From assembly GCF_011386835.1 (NCBI RefSeq), contig NC_088792.1:235420394-235484393 (forward strand): a stretch of 64,000 nt of DNA, given 5' to 3'. The position numbers and the translations under genes were made by a program. Below the pieces are notes generated by a model. That model was not told the origin of the DNA and did not search any database. It was given only the letters and a program-made list of their open reading frames with translations. Below are positions 61,376 to 64,000 of this stretch, piece after piece. Numbering within the stretch: the stretch's first letter is position 1; each line of letters opens with the position of its first letter. Source of the stretch: Chrysemys picta bellii. Taxonomy: Eukaryota > Chordata > Testudines > Emydidae.

Positions 61376-61873
61376 ATGGGTGCACCCACCGGGGGAAGTT
61401 GGGACCAGTGCTATAAGTGCGGGCAAGAGGTGCACTTTTGCCAAGATTCCCCATATATGGATTCAAGTTATGGCCAAGTATGGGTAGCCAGCCCCCAGGC
61501 CCAAAGGAAGGGCCCAGAGAAACTCGTGGTCCCCGTAAGGGTGAACAGGATGCTGACACAGGCCCTGGTAGACATCGGATGCAGCCAGACCCTCATCCTA
61601 AAAGAGGCCGGGCTCATGGCAAACTGGGCCAAGTGTCACCTTAGCCAACGGGAGGTGACATACCTAGGGTACACAGTGGGCAGTGGGAAGCTGAAGGCCC
61701 TAGTAGATAAGGTACAAACCCTAAGGAACTGGCCTGGCCCCAGGACAAAGAGGCAGGTGAGGCAGTTCCTAGGACTGGTGGGGTACTATCGCCGGTTCAT
61801 ACCCGATTTCGCAATACTAGCAGCCCCTCTCTCAGACCTGACCAAGAACTTGCAACCACAGAAGGTCTGGTAG
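61376..61873 (+). pseudogene. Zinc knuckle, protease and RT-connection fused by deletion
   Basis: This 165-codon frame joins pieces that are normally far apart. CYKCGQEVHF is a CCHC knuckle whose last Cys is Ser. ALVDIGCSQTLI is the retropepsin active-site block with Ile where Ser or Thr is usual. After KEAGLMANWAKCHL comes EVTYLGYTVGSGKLKAL and VRQFLGLVGYYRRFIPDF, which is RT thumb and connection. The junction at about 61610-61625 therefore removes hundreds of codons, including the RT palm. The frame stays open across the junction, which is probably chance. Confidence 0.75.
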
Positions 61874-61944
61874 TCTGAAAGATACAAGGCGGCCTTCCAG
61901 ACACTGAAGGAAAGGCTAGCCCAGGAGCCTTAACCCACCCCGAC

Positions 61945-62345
61945 TTTATGAGACCCTTCGTCCTACAGACGGATGCCTCACAAACTACGGATGCCTCACA
62001 AACTGGACTCGGGGCCATCCTCTCACAAGAAACCGATGGGAAAAAACACCCAGTCTTATACCTAAGTTGGAAACTGTTCCCCAGGGAGATTCAACCATTG
62101 AGAAAGAGGCACTAGCCGAGAAGCAGGCAGTGGAGGCCAGCATTATTACTTATTGGGGAACCCTTTCCAGCTAATTACAGACCACACACCCTTCCGCTGG
62201 TTCAATAGAATGAAAGACACCAACACCCAGATCATGCGTTGGTACCTCTCCCTATAGCTGTATGATTTCCGTGTCTTCCATTGACCAGGTAAGGCACACG
62301 CTAATGCAGATTTCTTTTCAATGCGGGGTAGGGAGGACAAGGAAG
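61945..62345 (+). pseudogene. RNase H remnant of the gypsy element
   Basis: FVLQTDASQT and GLGAILSQE mark the first catalytic Asp block; TDHTPFRWFNRMKDTN and the HANADFFS end mark later RNase H blocks. An 18-bp unit (ACGGATGCCTCACAAACT) is duplicated in tandem at 61969-62004, repeating TDASQT. Frameshifts near 62100-62160 and two stops break it. It is followed directly by the purine tract and 3' LTR, with no integrase between. Confidence 0.75.
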
Positions 62346-62382
62346 GACACCAGACAGGTGCCTTCTTGAGGGGGAAAGTGTG

Positions 62383-63183
62383 TGATGGGGTGTACTGGCC
62401 CTGCACTGGAGCAGAAGGAGTTAAAGCAGTGCTCTTAGCAGCAGAAGCCACGCACCCTGACCCTGCTGGGCATGATTCAACTACTGCTGCAGTCTAAAAG
62501 GGAGCAGCCTAGCTCAGTCTGGGCTAGCCGCCGAGGAGAAAGGATGAACCTTGCCAGCTCCAGCCGAGGAACAGCCAGGATCCCAGACCATGGGAGCAGG
62601 AGACACCAAGGCCCAGGCAGGGGCCCAAGTACTTGTGGATGCCCCACAGAGATTGCAGTTGCCATCTGAAGAGCCCAGAGACTCCAAAGACACCCCAACT
62701 TCAACTGCAGGAGTCACGATAGTAAGTAGCTTAGGGAGGGACTAGCTTGTGTCCCGGCAGCAGTTGGTGTGTTACGGGTGGATTCCCCACCGACTTAGCG
62801 GTGAACCTATTCACCACTCCCAAGGCCCTGTGCTGGGATCTGGTGGAGCAGGGAGAGCCTGGGTCCTCCTACCTGGCTGCCCCCTTGGGGTGCGGGCCAC
62901 TGAACCACCTCCCACTGACTCTGGCCATCAGGCCGTGCTTCCCCACAGCCAAGGGGAGACCCACTGACTCTGGCCATTAGGCTGCGCTTCACTACAGTCC
63001 AGGGAAGTCCTATTGACTCTGGCCATTAGGCTGTGCTTCCCTGCAGCCAGGGGAGCCCCACTGACTTTGGCCATTAGGTCGTGCTTCCCTGCAGTCCAGG
63101 GTAGTCCTATTGGCTTTAAGTGCTGGTCTACCACGCCCTTGCCTCACCCCTAGGGGACGGGGTGTATTGGCCCTTCGATACCA
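62383..63183 (+). repeat. 3' LTR of gypsy-type element, long form
   Basis: It starts TGATGGGGTGTACTGGCCCT, repeats the 5' LTR wording (AGCAGAAGCCACGCACCCTG, CAGTCTAAAAGGGAGCAG) and ends near GTGTATTGGCCCTTCGATAC. It holds four 49-bp tandem units (62912-63110) against about three in the 5' LTR, plus about 430 bp absent there. A flanking duplication is unclear: ATATA before the 5' LTR versus ATATT after 63182. Frames inside (for example 62551-62745) have no domain. Confidence 0.75.
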
Positions 63184-63229
63184 TATTAATCTATTTGTTC
63201 AATTATTCTTTATTAACTTTGGGAAGCGA

Positions 63230-63600
63230 TTAATAGATTTTAAGGGGCCCATTAGATCATCTAGTCTGACCTCCTCTATAACACAGACCATTACATTTAA
63301 CCCAGTGAGCCCAATAACTTGTGTTTGACTGAAGCATATGTTCCAGAAAGGCATCCAGTCTTGATCTGAAGACTTCAAGAGATGGAGAATCCATCATTTC
63401 TCTCGGTAGTTTGTTCTAATGATTAATCATCCTCCCTGTTAAGTTTTTCTGGCTTTAACTTCCAGTTAATGGTTCTTGTTATGCCTTTCTCTACCAGGTT
63501 AAATTGCCCTTCAGAACTTAGAATTTCTCCCTGTGAAGGTATTTATATGACATAATCAAGTTACCTCTTGATCTCTCTTTTGATATGCTAAATCAGCTCA
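63230..63600 (-). mobile_element. Older CR1-like LINE 3' fragment
   Basis: The words GGCCCATTAGATCATCTAGT, CTGACCTCCTCTATAACACA and GCATCCAGTCTTGATCTGAA follow the tail wording of the fragments at 27730 and 28117 but extend further 5'. No frame survives. Confidence 0.7.
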
Positions 63601-63604
63601 GAAT

Positions 63605-64000
63605 AGGCTTGCCAACTTTCAAATAGCAGAAAACCGAACACTCTTGCCCTGCCCCTGCCCTGTCCCTACTCCAAGGCCCCGCCCCCAACTCACTCCATCC
63701 CCCACTCCCTCCATTGCTTGCTCTCTCCCATCTTCGCTCATGCACTTATTTTCCCTGGGCTGGGGCAGGGGTGAGGTGTGGGAGGGGATGAGGGCTCCTG
63801 TTGGAGGTGCAGGATTTGGGGTGGGGCCTGAGATGAGGGGTTTGGAGTGCAGGAGGGGGCTCCAGGCTGGGGCAAGGGGCTGGGGTGTGGGAGTGGGTGT
63901 GGGCTCCAGGAGGCAGTTTGGATGAAGGAGGGGGCTCAGGGCTGGGGCAGGGTGTTGGAGTGCAGGAAGGGCTGAGGGCTGCAGGCTCCAGGAGGCGCTG
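63605..64000. repeat. GC-rich repeat running off the window end
   Basis: It starts GGCTTGCCAACTTTCAAATA, then ACCGAACACTCTTGCCCTGC, followed by C-rich and then G-rich degenerate repeats (GGGCTGGGGCAGGGTG, GGGGCTCCAGG). It resembles the repeat at 58743 in its first bases. The right end lies outside the window. Confidence 0.5.

Larger units (their letters stand above)
60417..62382 (+). mobile_element. Internal region of a defective Ty3/gypsy retrotransposon
   Basis: In order: a gag remnant (60523-60960), a CCHC-like knuckle (about 61409-61445), an aspartic protease remnant (about 61530-61600), the RT thumb/connection part (about 61620-61875), RNase H (about 61945-62340) and a purine tract (GAGGGGGAAAGTG, 62369-62380) just before the 3' LTR. 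The catalytic RT core and any integrase are missing. Stops and frameshifts occur throughout, so it cannot encode a functional polyprotein. It is described as a broken copy only. Confidence 0.8.

Noticed and set aside
61376..61873. A single intact protease-RT gene
   Set aside because: The frame joins distant domains across a deletion and lacks the RT palm, so it is not a real gene.

Overview
The window reads as vertebrate nuclear DNA, most likely from a turtle or another slowly evolving sauropsid. Three things point that way: several CR1 LINEs, many hAT, Harbinger and Tc1/mariner-type DNA transposons with clean target-site duplications (TSDs), and one single-copy gene whose protein closely matches junctophilin-1. 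The turtle assignment is inferred from repeat content and was not tested by any search. There are no operons, CRISPR arrays, rRNA genes or recognisable tRNA genes.

The only host gene I can support is JPH1 on the minus strand. Exon 1 is at 37988-38366, inside a CpG-rich promoter block (about 37620-38700). Exon 2 is at 30703-31459. Both exons have consensus splice sites and matching phase. Exon 3 and later exons were not found, so positions 1-30702 are probably intron 2, and 38700-64000 is the 5' intergenic side. The intron and the intergenic DNA contain no other recognisable host exon.

The rest is a layered mobile-element record. (1) 2084-8165 holds two inverted copies of one AT-rich repeat, one carrying a Tigger-like MITE and the other a solo LTR. 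(2) 8811-13344 is a broken hAT transposase gene hit by a 1.65 kb hAT element (itself carrying a mariner-type MITE), a CR1 3' end and a long, nearly intact CR1. (3) 17286-18642 and 24120-25646 are solo LTRs with 5-bp TSDs, each carrying a nested insertion. (4) 42170-46082 is a long CR1 with an ORF1 SGNH-hydrolase domain, an endonuclease and a reverse transcriptase (RT), interrupted by a hAT element that contains a 28-bp minisatellite; a second CR1 lies inverted next to it. (5) 50064-52024 is a hAT 3' remnant with a Harbinger element inserted in its last transposase codons. (6) 60060-63183 is an internally deleted Ty3/gypsy element with two unequal LTRs.

The most unusual signal is a pair of fold-back repeats (24151-24514 and 40297-40523). 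They share one architecture, have 14-15 bp TSDs, and carry a hammerhead-ribozyme-like core on the minus strand. This would fit a Penelope-like retroelement terminal repeat.
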